The translations under genes were made by a program, and so were the position numbers. Source: Plantago elongata (lineage: Eukaryota; Streptophyta; Magnoliopsida; Lamiales; Plantaginaceae). From it: a stretch of DNA of 40,917 nucleotides. The stretch covers positions 1 to 40,917 of the forward strand of contig JAYMSP010000807.1 of NCBI GenBank assembly GCA_036897095.1, given 5' to 3'. The notes beneath the pieces are model-generated. The model had not been told where the DNA came from and ran no database searches. It worked only from the letters and a program-made list of their open reading frames with translations. Of this stretch, positions 21,501 through 33,891 are shown in pieces. Position 1 is the first letter of the stretch; each line of letters begins with the position of its first letter.

Positions 21501-23722
21501 AAAGACACTCAGTATCAGATTAGAGGATATTTCTTTGTTAGGCGGACCTCTATTTTTGGGGGAAACACTATTACCTACATTTCATCATGCACTGCAAATA
21601 TCACCTTCTAATGGACATTTATATCAATGAAATTTATCTCTAAATTACTTGTGAAACAAATATTTGTGCCTCACTCTTTTAGCATGCAATATCAACTGTT
21701 TGATATAATTTTATTCCATGCGAAAGTTGATTAATGAAAAATTATTTTCTGATAAAGTGCTCGGTAATTTGGAAAAGCTACCTGTACATACAGTCAGCTG
21801 TTAAAGTTAGTGATATGTGCATATTTAGCATGTGTAGTAATGTGATGAGATTATGTAAACTCATGTTTTTCGTATGCGACTGCTCTAAGATAACAAGACC
21901 TAAATGGTTGACAATAAATGAAGTCATAAATTTCTTATGCTTATCTGACTTCCTCTGGCCTCAACCAACAAATCTGGTAATCTGATGCAATTTTCTGCAA
22001 GACCGAGTCTTGATTCTCTTCTACTGCAGGAAAGTAATCTCGACTCAGATTTTATTCTACTTCATCCTGGAGGATTTTATTTTCTACTGGGGACATCGGA
22101 TTTTACACACAAAATGGCTGTACAAGCATGTTCACAGTGTTCATCATGAGTAAGCCAGCCAGCGAGTGTCTTGCAAAAATGCTTTTTTCCTTTCTCTTGG
22201 CTAAAAAACAGCCAGTACCTCTTTTTCCCAATAACATTATTGCTTTCTTTATATCATACAGATATGCTACACCATTTGGGTTGACTTCTGAATATGCTCA
22301 TCCGGCTGAGATTTTATTCCTTGGATTTGCTACAATAGTTGGTCCAGCAATCACTGGTCCTCATTTGATAACCTTGTGGCTCTGGATGGTTCTTAGAGTT
22401 CTAGAGACAGTTGAGGCACACTGCGGATATCATTTTCCTTGGAGCATCTCAAACTTCTTGCCTTTATATGGGGGGTCAGTTCTTGTATAATTGCTTCTGT
22501 TCTTAAAAAAAAAACCTTGTGTCTGATATTGTTTTCCCTTTTCTGGATTACAGGGCTGATTTCCATGACTATCATCACCGATTGCTGTACACAAAGAGTG
22601 GCAACTATTCATCGACCTTCGTGTACATGGACCGGTAAGATATTCAGTTCTCTACCTTTTAAGATGAATGGGAACCTATATGTTGTTAAGGTTCACCGTC
22701 ATTTTTAGCCTACAGCACTGACGTTTTTTAGCCCACATCACATTCTTCTGGTGAAGATGCATTAAGCATAAGAATTGGGCCAAGCACTGTTCTTCAGCTC
22801 CACATTAGTAGTATTAAATATCTAAATTGTTGGGCACTTATATCTGGCTTTGGCATTTAAACTGTTAAAGTTAAAGTTAAACCATGGATTGCTGAAGAAT
22901 GCGAGACAAAATAGTGTCTCTACTCAATTTAACTTTCCAGCAAGATCATGTGGCAACTCAAACTAAAGAGGCCATAATTAGTTCCCTTTCTTCTTTTTTG
23001 AATGACTTGAAAGAATTGGGAATTGGTACTTAATTCCAATTGCGGAATTCAGTTGAAGCAATGTAGATATCCTAAATTGCTGAGTTATCATTGCCTTGCC
23101 CTGCCATTTTTTTTCTTTTGATTCTGAAATACAAACGCTAGTCCCCAAGAAGTGTTATCAAGGGGGAGTAAACCTGAGACTTTGATGGCAACCTGCTGCT
23201 CCACGGGATTTTCTTTCCGTTCATTAGCTGACTTCTCTTTATCACTTAATGACTAGGACAGAGGTGCTTCGTTTAACCTCCCTACGTAATGTTATGAATC
23301 TGATATGTGATCTCTGTTACATATATAGACACTAAGTTATGCTTACTGAAACTTTGATGACCATTACATATATCTACCAAAACGTGAATTTGGACTTGCT
23401 TACATAATGTACTGCAATCAGCACCACAAAGTGCTCTTCCAATTTTCTGGAATTTAGCTAAAAGAAGTATAAGTTTATCACACTGTTCCAACTTTCAGTA
23501 AGCATACTACTCTAATCAAGTCAAAATTTTACTTATCTAACATTTGTACACTTCCATACTGTGAAACCAAAGTATGCATTACACAGGAATCTGCTTTTGA
23601 TATGATAATTTACTCGAACTGCATTTGTTATTTTGTTCTCCAGGATATTTGGTACCGACACTGGTTATAGAAAATTGAAGGCACTGAAAGGAGGTAGAGA
23701 TGAGGCCATGAAGGAAATGTAA
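18590..23722 (+). CDS. SMO2: Methylsterol monooxygenase 2 (sterol C4-methyl oxidase), 268 residues
   Basis: Exons: 18590-18619, 20308-20445, 21310-21455, 22030-22149, 22262-22474, 22554-22634, 23644-23722 (807 nt, GT-AG). The enzyme belongs to the fatty acid hydroxylase superfamily. It oxidises a C4 methyl group of late sterol precursors in the ER with a di-iron centre and cytochrome b5, a step toward phytosterols; SMO2 acts after SMO1, on 4-alpha-monomethyl sterols. Visible histidine boxes are HRILH (127-131), HSVHH (140-144) and HDYHH (220-224), with EAHCGYHFPW (196-205) between. Hydrophobic stretches such as FIHESIFFLSGLPFIYL and LITLWLWMVL are membrane segments. The N-terminus MASLVESAWT and the length match plant SMO2. 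Intron 1 is long (about 1.7 kb). Odd point: residue 243 is Arg (CGG, split by intron 6) in MDRIFGTDTGYRK, where relatives, as I recall them, have Trp. Confidence 0.95.
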
Positions 23723-25101
23723 AGTGATGGTTATTCTTGGCTGCATGTCATGTCTAAACTGATATGTTGGTCGGGATCTATCTGGTTTCTAAACATCTTG
23801 TGTGCAATTGAATTGTATCCAATTGCTGTCGTAGTTAAGATTCTGTGTTTTCGGAGTCAGTTTGCTGTTTTTAGTCTTTCCATCTGTAAGTACATGACTG
23901 ATACATGCCAATGTCAACTTTGTGCTGCTCTCGTCGATCAGCCAAGAGTTGACGAAATTTGATTGGTTCATGTGTTTTTGTCAGATGCATTGCATCTGAG
24001 GTAGTTTTGTGCTTCATCCAAGTAAATACTTTCAGTTTATTGAACATACTTGCATTGGCCTGGTGTATTATTCTTTTACGAGCACCTGTGTAAGTGATTC
24101 TGAAACTGGACATCTGATGTGAAAAATGGAGTCTCCACCCACCATCACCAACATAAGGGTCTGGTGTGAGCTTGATCATTGGATATTCGATTGATGAAAG
24201 AAGTGGATTGCAACTTGGACTGAGATGAACTGTGAGATGAAAGCATATTGTGTGGAATAGTTGTATTCACGGGGTGATGAAGATGAAGTCTTGACTTCTT
24301 GACATGATGATGATTTATAGATCTTCTAATCTGAAGTTCCAAACTCATCTTTTGCAAAATTCATAATTGACGTATAATTGTAGATGTTTGCATAATTGAC
24401 TTCAATGCGGTGTGTAACTTCTTGAGATGGTGTACCGTTGAGTACTCGGAACTCATACACTATTTGTGCGGGTATCGAACTGGATACCTAACGTTCTATT
24501 GAAGTGTCAATGCCCATGCAGGCAAGAGTCTAAGACATCTTTATCCAGAATGCAATCGTGTTTCAGAAACAAATGTTTTTAATTTCATTGTCAATTTGTA
24601 ACACTGCAAAACGCTGATTATAGTGACAGGGAAGTGTAAAATGTTGATAACCATATTGCCGAAAATAGACATTGCATGCTAGATATTTTCGATCCTGTTG
24701 GTTTCAAGCGTCAGCCCAAATTCTACACATTTGCTTCTTTAAACCAAGGAGGAGGTGTCAGTCACTGTCACTGACATAGTTTGTGAATTCAGATGAAATA
24801 AATGAATAAATAAACAAATTAATAAATGATAGACTTTCATGTAAAATTTACATGAAACAATGGCAAATATAGAATATGATGTTTGGGATATAAATAATTG
24901 TGCATCCAAATAATTGTCGTGTTTAGTTTGCAATTCCAATGGAGTGGAATAATGTTTATTTTGATTCACCAATTATTTACAATTTAATTAAGATTCATAT
25001 TTAGTTTATCAGTTTAACTTTTCATTTTACTACAACAGTTTTAAAATACATCTTAAAATATTTTATATGTCATTTAACCTTTACAATTCTAGAAAAATCT
25101 A
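23723..25101. other. SMO2 3' flank and intergenic stretch
   Basis: The first few hundred bases presumably include the SMO2 3' UTR. Minus-strand frames at 23871-24357 lack domains. At about 24470-24490 the minus strand reads AGTTCGATACCCG, a B-box-like word, but no matching A box could be set with confidence. Confidence 0.45.
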
Positions 25102-25349
25102 CTCCCTCCGTCCCGGAAAAAAAAACTTCATACATTTATCAATTTTATCCGTTTTAAAAGTTTCATTCATACAAAAAAAAATACCTCACCATTAATAAAT
25201 AATAAACAATCTCAACTTTATATATAAATTACACATTTTGTCATTAAAAGTATACTTTCTTTCAATTTCTTTATTTTTTATTATTATTATAATTTTTCAT
25301 ATAAAGCTACGTATCATTTCTAATGTATAAAGTTTTTCGAGACGGAGGA
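25102..25349. mobile_element. Stowaway-type MITE
   Basis: The left end CTCCCTCCGTCCCGG and the right end CGAGACGGAGGA (minus strand TCCTCCGTCTCG) are the classic Stowaway terminal repeat of Tc1/mariner MITEs. TA dinucleotides at 25100-25101 and 25350-25351 fit the TA target duplication. The length is 248 bp and it has no coding capacity. Confidence 0.9.
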
Positions 25350-25490
25350 TAATACCTGAAATACAAATGTTCACAATTTAATTAAGACTTACTGCATCAA
25401 TCATATATCTCAATTTCCATGCATTTATTATGTACTCTGTACTCATGAAAGTTGTTGGGGGTGGTTTCTATACTTTATAATGTTTAAAGT

Positions 25491-26476
25491 TTTCGGAAAA
25501 ATTCAAAAGCCAGTACCCTAAGTTTTGATATTTATAAAAAAGATACATTTAATTGTTATCGTTCGATTTTAGTACCTTAAGTTAACATTGTATTCAATTT
25601 TGGTACTTCGTGATATGTCGCAGCTTAATTACGTGACATGTATCACATTGAAAAATATAGACCTAAAAGTAAATACGATCGTCTTTATTAATTGCATATA
25701 GATTTTAAGTTTTAACAATATTACTAAATTACCCATATAAATCTATATCTCAATTAAAAACAATTTATAAAAAAAAGAATAAAATCTTTCATGGATGAAT
25801 TCTTCCACCGTCGTGGAGCTTTCAGATCCGGTCTGGTGGAAGCTCCACGATGGAACTTCCAGATCTGGCAGCTTGAGTGCTCCATTGAGGATGAATCACT
25901 TATAAAATCTGAAAACTCAATTGAAATGTTTATTGTAGTAATTCGCGTTTTTGAAATTTTAATTTTTTTATTTATTTTATATGTAATAAATGTGATTTTT
26001 TTTATATTTTTAAATTATATGAAATATTTTATACCCATAAATTATGAGATAGTGACACATGTCCCATATTTTTTTATAATATAATATAATTTAATTATTT
26101 TTTATATATACAGATTTAATTTAAAATTATAAATTATAATTTTTTAGAATTTTATACAGTTTTTTTGTAATTTGAAATCAATTTTTTCCTCCTTGTTCTT
26201 TCTTTTAGCCTTATTTTATGTTGATTTTACAAAATAGGGTTGATTTATGATAATTGAAAGTTATATGATGAAATTTAAAATTGTCAAAAAGTATTTTATT
26301 TACAATTTCCCCCATTAAAATTTTAAAATTTTAAATTGATGCGTGTCATTTAATTAAATTGTCACGTGTCATGGAGGTACTAAAATTGGACATAATATTA
26401 ATTTAAGGTATTAAAATCGATCAATAACAATCAAAAGTACCTTTTTCAGAAATGTCATAATGTACCTTTTCCGAAT
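25491..26476. mobile_element. Long-TIR element 1 (Mutator-like architecture) with GGAGCTTCC-type core
   Basis: The left arm from TTTCGGAAAA (25491) and the reverse complement of the right arm ending TTTTCCGAA (26467-26475) align imperfectly for some 150 bp. Shared words include TAATTGTTATCG/GATTGTTATTG, CGATTTTAGTACCTTAA and CAATTTTGGTAC. The AT-rich interior contains a GC-rich patch at 25795-25900 with opposed GTGGAGCTTTC, GTGGAAGCTCCAC and GAACTTCC words. No clear target duplication was identified. Long TIRs suggest a non-autonomous Mutator-like element, but the superfamily is inference. The frame over 25791-26084 is not a supported gene. Confidence 0.7.
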
Positions 26477-28360
26477 TTTTCCCCCAAAAATTTTATAAAC
26501 ACCTAGAAAGAAAAATTAGGATACGAAGGAAGCTGTTAAAAGATGAGATCATCCTTCACTCACCTAAAAATGACATGAGGGAAGGTTGTTGGCATGCAAA
26601 ATTAAAACAATGGTATCGTGAAACAAACGCTAGAGACAAAAATATCAAACGATACAAAACCAAGACGGTATTGCGGTTTTCTCCTTCTTTTCGTATCTTG
26701 CCCATAACGCTGATTTTAGCACTACCCGAGTTTCGACCTACACGTATTACTATCATGCCACATTATATGACCTTTCAAACAAATTCTGTTTCCATCTTTT
26801 ACTCCTTTTATCACACTAAAAACTCAGTACAAATAAGCACTAGATCGGTTGCTCCCCTGCTTTTCAGGGTAACTTTAACCTTATTTTTATCAAAGCATGT
26901 AATAAAATAATTATACTTTACCATGTTTGGAATTAATCTAGTTAAAAGATGATTGTGTTAAATTCTACCCAAGTATTTTTGTATTTCAGGGGTGTTATCT
27001 TCGAATGAAGGGAGAGGAACGAGGGCTGATTTCTTTTACAGACTAGTTCTAGGCAAATCAGGTTGTGAACCAATGAAGTTCCAAAAGTTAATGCTCACAA
27101 GTAATATTGTAGAGTGTAATAAACGTACACTTCATAAATGAAGTTTAGAGATGTATGATGATAAATCTTTTATATATAATGACTTGGAGGGTCGACATGA
27201 GGGTTACACTCGGCTCGATAACCTCTAGGTCTCAGGATGTGGTGATCATATTGATGGGTAGCCTAATTAGTCCTTCGATAACTTGAAATTGAGTAGGACG
27301 ATGTGAATTAGACTTTTCAGAGAGGCTTAGGTCTTCCTCAACAGCCTTTTATGGACTTAGCTCGACGTCTGTTTGTTCAAAATAGTATGTTCGTTGCTCA
27401 AGCATAGTACATATACTTACATTGAGGCCATGATACTTTAACTTGTATTAAAGACGATCATTAATCGGAAGTGAAGATATAGCCCGTTGTAGAATATATA
27501 GTAAAAGAAAGAAGAATATGAGATTGAAATGCCTCGATTATCTTTCAAAATTGATTCCTAATTAAGCATAATTAATTTATATTAATAAGGTTTTGTTATT
27601 AACCAAAATATATTTTTTTAGCGAACATGCAAATTAGGTATAACGTCCTCCAGCCGTTTCTACTTATACTTTTTAATAAGTGACAAACAAGATAGATTCG
27701 CATAGCTAGAACATTCCTCATAAAGTTCCCTGTTATAGTTTACGGAGACGACAAACGAGAATATTCACAAATCTAAGACATTCCCGACAAGATACGATGG
27801 ATGTCAATAACCAACAAATTGAACGATTCGCGGAACATGTTCCGCGAATTCATGAACCAATTTACAATTACTAGGGTTTTGCTACAATCTTTACATTTTG
27901 ATTTTTCACTCTATTTTAAAAGATAAACATAATGATTATATACTAATTGTAAAAAAAAATTAACTGCATAACAAAGTATAATACACCATTGATAATGTAT
28001 GAAATAAAACGAATAGAAACCAATTAAGTGAAATAGTGAGTTCTCGAAGCTGGATGTTGGTTTGCAAAAACCAAAAAACATTTGGAGTACTATTTCACAT
28101 TAACAATAACTGGCGTTATAGTTAATTGTGGTACTGTCTATCAATTAAACTCCTAACGATGCATTTAATTTTGGGTCCCAAACTAGATGTTGCAATTGCA
28201 AGAGAGGAGATTATCCTTTCTAGATTAGATATGTCACATTTAATTTTGAACATGGAGATTATGATGCAGTGTAATTGTAATGACTATATATAGCAAGACG
28301 TGCACAGACATAATAGAGTTGAGAGGTACAAATAAAAGAAGCTTAATTCCATACAAATTC
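26477..28360. other. Intergenic, partly less AT-rich, unassigned
   Basis: The block 27000-27430 is less AT-rich and may be an old retroelement relic; I could not identify it. Frames at 26556-26910 overlap on both strands and have no domains. A long perfect palindrome lies at 27826-27849. Confidence 0.45.
27826..27849. repeat. Perfect 24-bp palindrome
   Basis: The half-site ATTCGCGGAACA is followed immediately by its exact reverse complement. It is CG-containing and stands out from the AT-rich surroundings. Confidence 0.95.
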
Positions 28361-28602
28361 ATAATTATTTACATTTCCGAAAGTAAAAAGTAAATAAAAC
28401 CGACCAATACCCCCTGATTACAGTTCTTAATACGCGAAATAAACAACCTAGATAGACGACGACGCGACGACATTAACTAAACAAGTTCTTACTTAAGCTT
28501 ACAGTAACCATTTAAAGAAACTATAGATAATTAACGACGAAATTACTTATTTCTTTTATATCTAATTATTAACCCGCATTGCTCCATATGCATCGATCAT
28601 TC

Positions 28603-30248
28603 TCACTCATCAGGATTCCTCAGATCAACCACCACAACGCTCACATTGTCAGCACTCCTCCTCGCCAAAGCCAACTTCGTCAGCAACATTGACGCGTCAC
28701 TGCATGCTCTATCATCCGATCCACCGCACTCCGCCATCACTTCTGGTGGTGGCATGCTCCTCAAGCACATCCTCGCCACCCCGCATGCAGTCTCGTTCGA
28801 CACCACGTCCCACAGTCCATCACTAGCTATGATCAAGCACTCATCCTCATCGGTACGACTAGTTATCGTCACTTCAGGTTCACAGCTCACATAGGGTTTC
28901 AAGTAACTGTCTCCGATAGCTCTCGACATTGCCAGCACTCCAAGCACACGAGCACCTTCCCAGAATATCACTCTTCCTCCTGCTTCCTGGATCCTGTTCA
29001 TCTCGTCTGGTCGATCCGGCTGAAAAATGTAGTGGATCACACATTCAATTAGTTCTAAAAAAAACAGTACGTAATGGAGATCTGGTTTATGTGTAATTTC
29101 ACTAGCTAGTAAACATACTAGTCAGTTCGATTTGAAGTTCCTTTCTAATCAAATTGAGTGAACATTTATTTAATTAATTGATTCGAGTATGTAAAATTAA
29201 ACTAGTTTAGATCTAATTATGCATACATCATACATGTATATATTAAAATGTAGTATTGGTAACATGTGGTTAATAATAGTATCATACACTTAATTGAGAA
29301 ACAACATGTGAATTAGTACTAGTACCATGAACGTGTAACAAACGATGTTCTCGATTTAACTGTAATTGAACTTACTTTATGATCGACTGAAAGAGGAATA
29401 GCCTGGCCGTTACGGCAGAGAACGGCTCTGGAATCACCACAATTAGCAACGACAATGTTGTGCGGCGACACAACGGCAACAACCGCAGTAGATCCAACAG
29501 CATCAGACGCCGGAGACTGGAGCTCACACCGGCAGCTACCCGGCCCAAACGCAGGCAATCCAACCACCTCCTGATCCATCCGAACGAAGCTCCGTTCCAT
29601 AACGACCTTCCACCAAGCAGATTCGTCAAACTCGTCGTCGTTGTTCTCCTTGGACTCCACCTGCTCCTTCACCACCTCGTGCATTCTATCCCTGCACCTC
29701 ATCGCCACCTGCAAAAATTCACCAAATCAGCAAACAATGAGCAACTAAACACAATTAATTAGTGATTACTTAAGTAATTAGTCGATTCGAAAGCGTACGT
29801 GAGAGCAGCCATGGCCGTCGTAAACTCCGTAATAGTGCAGGTCGGAGACGTCGTTCTGTCTTCGACAGAGCGAGGGATGAACAGCGACAGCGTCCTCCAT
29901 GTCCCTACGCCTCCCACAAACAGACGCCACACCATATTTAGGCAAAACCACATCAGAAACGTCGTCGTTTTTGTCGAAATTATCCCCAATTGGAACCGAA
30001 TTACGGTTCGCAATCACCACCGGCTGCATTTCTCGCCGATCCGGTTGCTGCTCGTTCTTGACGGAGCAATTCTCAACCGGAGCGTCGGAGAAATCAAACC
30101 GGCGGCGTTTAGTTGCGTCTTCGACCGGAGCAAGACCGGCGACGAGGCTGGGACGTCGGAGATCCATCCGACGACGACGAGCGGCGCGGGTGGTGGTGTC
30201 GCAAGAGCTTTCGCTCTCACCAACCACACCGCAGCAGATATCTGCCAT
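28603..30248 (-). CDS. Clade A protein phosphatase 2C, HAI/AIP1-like, 399 residues
   Basis: Three exons: 29799-30248, 29376-29708, 28603-29019, GT-AG, all phase 0, start ATG at 30246-30248. It is a Mg/Mn-dependent Ser/Thr phosphatase. Clade A members dephosphorylate SnRK2 kinases and are inhibited by ABA-bound PYR/PYL receptors, so they dampen abscisic acid signalling, often in the nucleus. Motifs seen: RAARRRRM (21-28) and KRRRF (47-51), possible nuclear signals; [25 protein letters not shown] (143-147); VGSTAV (221-226); [39 protein letters not shown] with the lock Trp281 that contacts receptors; SDGLWDV (Asp328); [11 protein letters not shown] (Asp385). The short N-terminus with MADIC, AARRRRM and [10 protein letters not shown] resembles HAI1/HAI3/AIP1 rather than ABI1/HAB1. 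Length is normal and there is no lesion. Stress and ABA induction is known for this subgroup, not shown here. Confidence 0.93.
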
Positions 30249-30420
30249 GAAAGGGAGGCAGAATTGGAAATGAGAGTTGTGGATTTTGAAAGAGAAAGGA
30301 GAAGAAAAGAGAAGAAGAGCTAGAGAATGAAAGAAATTTGTGAAAAAAAGGTGATCGATGAGTAGAATAGATAGAGAGGACTAAGAGGAGAGTGTAATGG
30401 ACAGGTGGAAGAGGACCTAT
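30249..30420 (-). promoter_or_regulatory. 5' leader region of the PP2C gene
   Basis: On the minus strand, just before the ATG, the sequence is rich in TCTCTTCT-type pyrimidine runs, typical of a plant 5' UTR. No certain TATA box was found within the next 150 bp. Confidence 0.35.
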
Positions 30421-31640
30421 TTCAAATCACACACATGTATACCCTCCTGCCGCAACGTATACGGTCACCCTCTACCCGCTGCCCCAGCTTTTTTTTTCTC
30501 TGTTTTTATAACTAAAATAGACCTACGGACATTAAAACTGTTTAAAAAAAAAATTATAGAATTTAACTAGAAACATCCATAATATATTTCAAGGAATAAA
30601 TCATAAAAAACTATATTAATTCACCATTCGTCATTTTTTATTTTTCAGTTACATTTAAAAATATGTTAAGTCTATAAATGTATCCATGCTAAAGCAGCTA
30701 TGTTTAATTTGGAATTTTTTGGGGAGATTATTATAATAATTAGTGCTTATATGTTTTGAATGTGTCAATAAGATTTTCTTCGTCTTATTAAAATTTGATG
30801 TTGGTAACAAGATCTGATATAAAGGTAGATACTTGAAAATATGGAATATGAAAGGTTGAACATAAATGTGTCAGAATCAAACTTATTCATGGTGTATAAT
30901 TGTTTAATGGTCGATTTCAAGTTATGTCTTTTTGAATCAATCATATACTTTCTTGTACTAAAAGGATTCCAAGCATGGCACCATGAATTTTGAGATATTT
31001 TAATGGCTTTCTGGATTACAGTAATACTATATGTTTATTACATTACATAAATTCTTTTAGTTTAAAGGTTATGTATGTTATTTAACATTTTGATTATGGA
31101 ACATTTTTATATAATTAATAAAATAGTACATCTAAACAACTACATATTACCTATTTCATTAGAACACGGTTGACGATCTACGAACGACATGGTCGAGATA
31201 ATTCAACGTTAAAAAGAGTCCGGAACTACCTTAGTACAGGCAAATGTCAAACAACTACGTCAACTCGTGGCACTTGAACAATCCCATTAGTAAACGAATG
31301 TTGACCTAATTCAATCCCGTTTTGAATTTATTGGTGGCAGCATCGGACATTGATTAGTTGCCAATCGCAAAATTATTTAGTACAAATTAATCATTTTTGA
31401 AAAAAAAGAACCAACTGCATTGATTCATATATTCACATAGGAAATGAATTCAATTTAAAATGTCATATGTCCACACCGATATTAAATTTGTTTCGTGCAT
31501 GGTTATTATTGAGGTTAATATTTTTGTGTCTTTCATAATGAAGGCTCATATTCGTCGCATTTCACATTTCAAATGTACATTTACGAGATTAGTTACGATC
31601 GTAATTGTAGATGATAGTTTGGGGGGGAGGGGGGGGGGGG
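30421..31640. other. Intergenic upstream of PP2C
   Basis: AT-rich; no gene or repeat family recognised. It ends in a homopolymer tract: G7-A-G13 followed by T9 at 31621-31650. Confidence 0.45.
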
Positions 31641-31650
31641 GTTTTTTTTT
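31621..31650 (+). repeat. G-tract followed by T-tract
   Basis: Seven G (31621-31627), one A, thirteen G (31629-31641), then nine T (31642-31650). It could form a G-quadruplex on the plus strand. Confidence 0.9.
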
Positions 31651-31661
31651 GAAGATTGATC

Positions 31662-31851
31662 TGGGCCGTCAAGGTGTAAGGGAGGGACATAACACCCGTC
31701 CGTTGAAGGACAACACGTGTATCTGCAGTGGCTTTAAAACTGTAATACGTGGGCCAATCAACATGAGCCACCAACCTCTTCCAGTGGGTACGACTTTCTT
31801 GACTTGGGCCCGATGAGAGTGACTGACAATTGGGCTTATGTGGACACGTGT
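31662..31851. promoter_or_regulatory. Promoter-like island: site II and ACGTG elements
   Basis: Within 190 bp there are three TGGGCC words (31662, 31750, 31805) and one TGGGCT (31831). There are also three ACGTG cores, two inside ACACGTGT (31713-31720, 31844-31851) and one in TACGTGGG (31746-31753), plus a CCAAT at 31754-31758. TGGGCC is the plant site II element; ACACGTGT and ACGTGGG are ABRE/G-box types. The island lies about 1.4-1.6 kb upstream of the PP2C start codon. No gene was found on its other side, so it could be a distal element for the PP2C or the promoter of an unseen transcript. Confidence 0.4.
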
Positions 31852-32118
31852 AGATCTTGGTAAGAGTACGAGATTGGAATTATTGTCATTTGTCAAACAT
31901 TTTTCTTCCATCAATAACCAAAATACATACTCAATAGATGATGGTGCTGCATTTACTGCAACTGTTTGCTACATGTAGCATCATGTTTTCCATTTTTTGA
32001 CACAGGTCAAGGACTACCAGTCTCATGAAGAAGAAGAAACTCGTCAACTTTACTTTGAAATTGGATGATGGATCCCTCTCTTCCTTCTTTCTTCTTCGAA
32101 TTTTCACATTAATATATA

Positions 32119-32347
32119 CTATCTCCGTCTCAAATTAAAAATCTTATAGAACCGAATACAAATTTTTTAAGAAAATGATAAAATAGAATTAAGGTAGTAA
32201 AATATGAATGTAATTAACTAAAGTAAAATAAATAATGAATAAAGTATGAAAGACAATGTATAAATTAAAAAAATTCTATTTAAAGAATATAACTATTAAT
32301 TTGGAACATCCTGAAATGAAATACGATACTTTCAATTTGGGACAGAG
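32119..32347. mobile_element. Stowaway-type MITE, second copy
   Basis: The left end CTATCTCCGTCTCAAATTAA and the right end TTTCAATTTGGGACAGAG form an imperfect terminal inverted repeat of the Stowaway CTCCGTC type, flanked by TA at 32117-32118 and 32348-32349. It is 229 bp, has a different sequence family from the copy at 25102, and no coding capacity. Confidence 0.8.
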
Positions 32348-32349
32348 TA

Positions 32350-33847
32350 AATATATATCTGATTTGTCTCTACTTCAAGTTTAACAAGACTCAATATTAT
32401 AAAATTGAATATATAAACAACTATGATTATTTAATTAAATAATATAAAGTTTAAATAATAAAGCATGTAAACCATACACTCATATCGATCCGAATAACTT
32501 TTAGACATTATCACTGTTGGTGCATCGTTTTATTTAAAAATATAAAATAGAATGTAAAATATGAAATTTTCATTTGAGACATAATGAGGGTAACAAATGT
32601 ATTAGTACACCACATTACTCACCGCATAATTATATCACGCAAGCATATTAAACATGTAATAAGTTAAAACCCTTGTACAATAAATGGCCCTCACAAATTA
32701 ATATATTGTAATTAAAATTTAAAAATAAATAAATGCAAACATACTATTTATCAGGATACGCGTTCATTAAATCAGATCAACTATATTTTCCAGCATTGCA
32801 TCATTCCATGCATGCATGCGGAAGATATATAATCATTATGAAAACACCTTCATCCACTTTCCGCTAATTAACTTCGATTCGATGAACTGAAAAAGTTATC
32901 AGCAGCATGCACAAATTAACACATTATTATGACATCTTAACAAACTTTAGATGAATAATTAACTTTGCAGTTTAATACTTTAACATAAAACTAATTAATA
33001 GTTCTTGGATTGCGACTTGTGCTTTGTAATCTTGTATGGCATTGCATACGCAGAAGCGTAACTCATCTCTCAACTAAATTCCCATTCAATTATAGATAAT
33101 TTAGCGGGTGAGTGGTCAAGAATTTAAATATCCCCATTTAATTCGATAAACAATGATTTGGCCTAAAATACATTTTAAATATTTCATTTTAATTCCATTC
33201 CAAACACAATTTCATCAAAATTCCATCCAAATAACCATTTATGTGATATGTCAATCAGCCTCTTAACCATTATTTCCTTTATTTTTCATGCTAGCTATTT
33301 ACTTTTCAAGTTTTTATGACATTATGACATAATATAAGGTGCAGTTGCATGTATATTGCATTAATTAGAACAATATTCATCATAAATTAGTCTGATCAAA
33401 TATCGATATAATTTCCCACGTTCCCTCGGAAAACAAAACAATCATGATTATCCATCCATATGGGCGACCACATTGATTAAAAATCAGGAAACATACGTAA
33501 CTAATCTATTTATGAGATATATACAACTCAATAATTAATTGTTATGCAAATTATATAAATGGATTCGTCATATTTATATTGTTCCACTTTGCAAATTATC
33601 CATAATCTCAAGCTTGTAATGAATGTTATCACTCTAATTACATTTCATGAACGATACCTAAAATATATACTATTATAATATCTCAAATGTCCGCATCCCA
33701 AATAAAATTAAGAGTGAGCTAGTGGCATAAAGAGTACATAAATAGATCAAACCATCATATCGATCTCGAATATTTCTTGTTGCATGATTAGTTAAGAAAT
33801 TCGTGTAGATCGGAAATAATACTAGTATTGTAATGGGGCTGTGGCTA
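32350..33847. other. Intergenic, AT-rich
   Basis: No gene was recognised. A CATGCATGCATGC run (RY-type words) is present at about 32808-32819. Confidence 0.45.
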
Positions 33848-33891
33848 CAGGGGCGAAACTAGCAACTGTTGCATCCCATGCTCAGCATGGG
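33848..33891 (+). mobile_element. hAT-like terminus, other end not found
   Basis: CAGGGGCGAAACTAG at 33848 resembles the CAGGGGCGGA-type ends of plant hAT elements, and a hairpin CCCATGCTCAGCATGGG lies at 33875-33891. No inverted partner or target duplication could be located to the right, so this may be a truncated copy. Confidence 0.35.

Noticed and set aside
22128..22708. Long plus-strand frames within SMO2
   Set aside because: They read through introns; the exon model with correct phases explains the coding parts.
24440..24560. Possible minus-strand SINE (B-box-like AGTTCGATACCCG)
   Set aside because: No reliable A box, tail or target duplication was found.
27000..27430. Less AT-rich block suspected to be a retroelement LTR
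   Set aside because: No partner repeat, primer site or coding remnant was found within the window.
28646..30323. Plus-strand frames opposite the PP2C exons
   Set aside because: They are shadows of the GC-rich minus-strand coding sequence.
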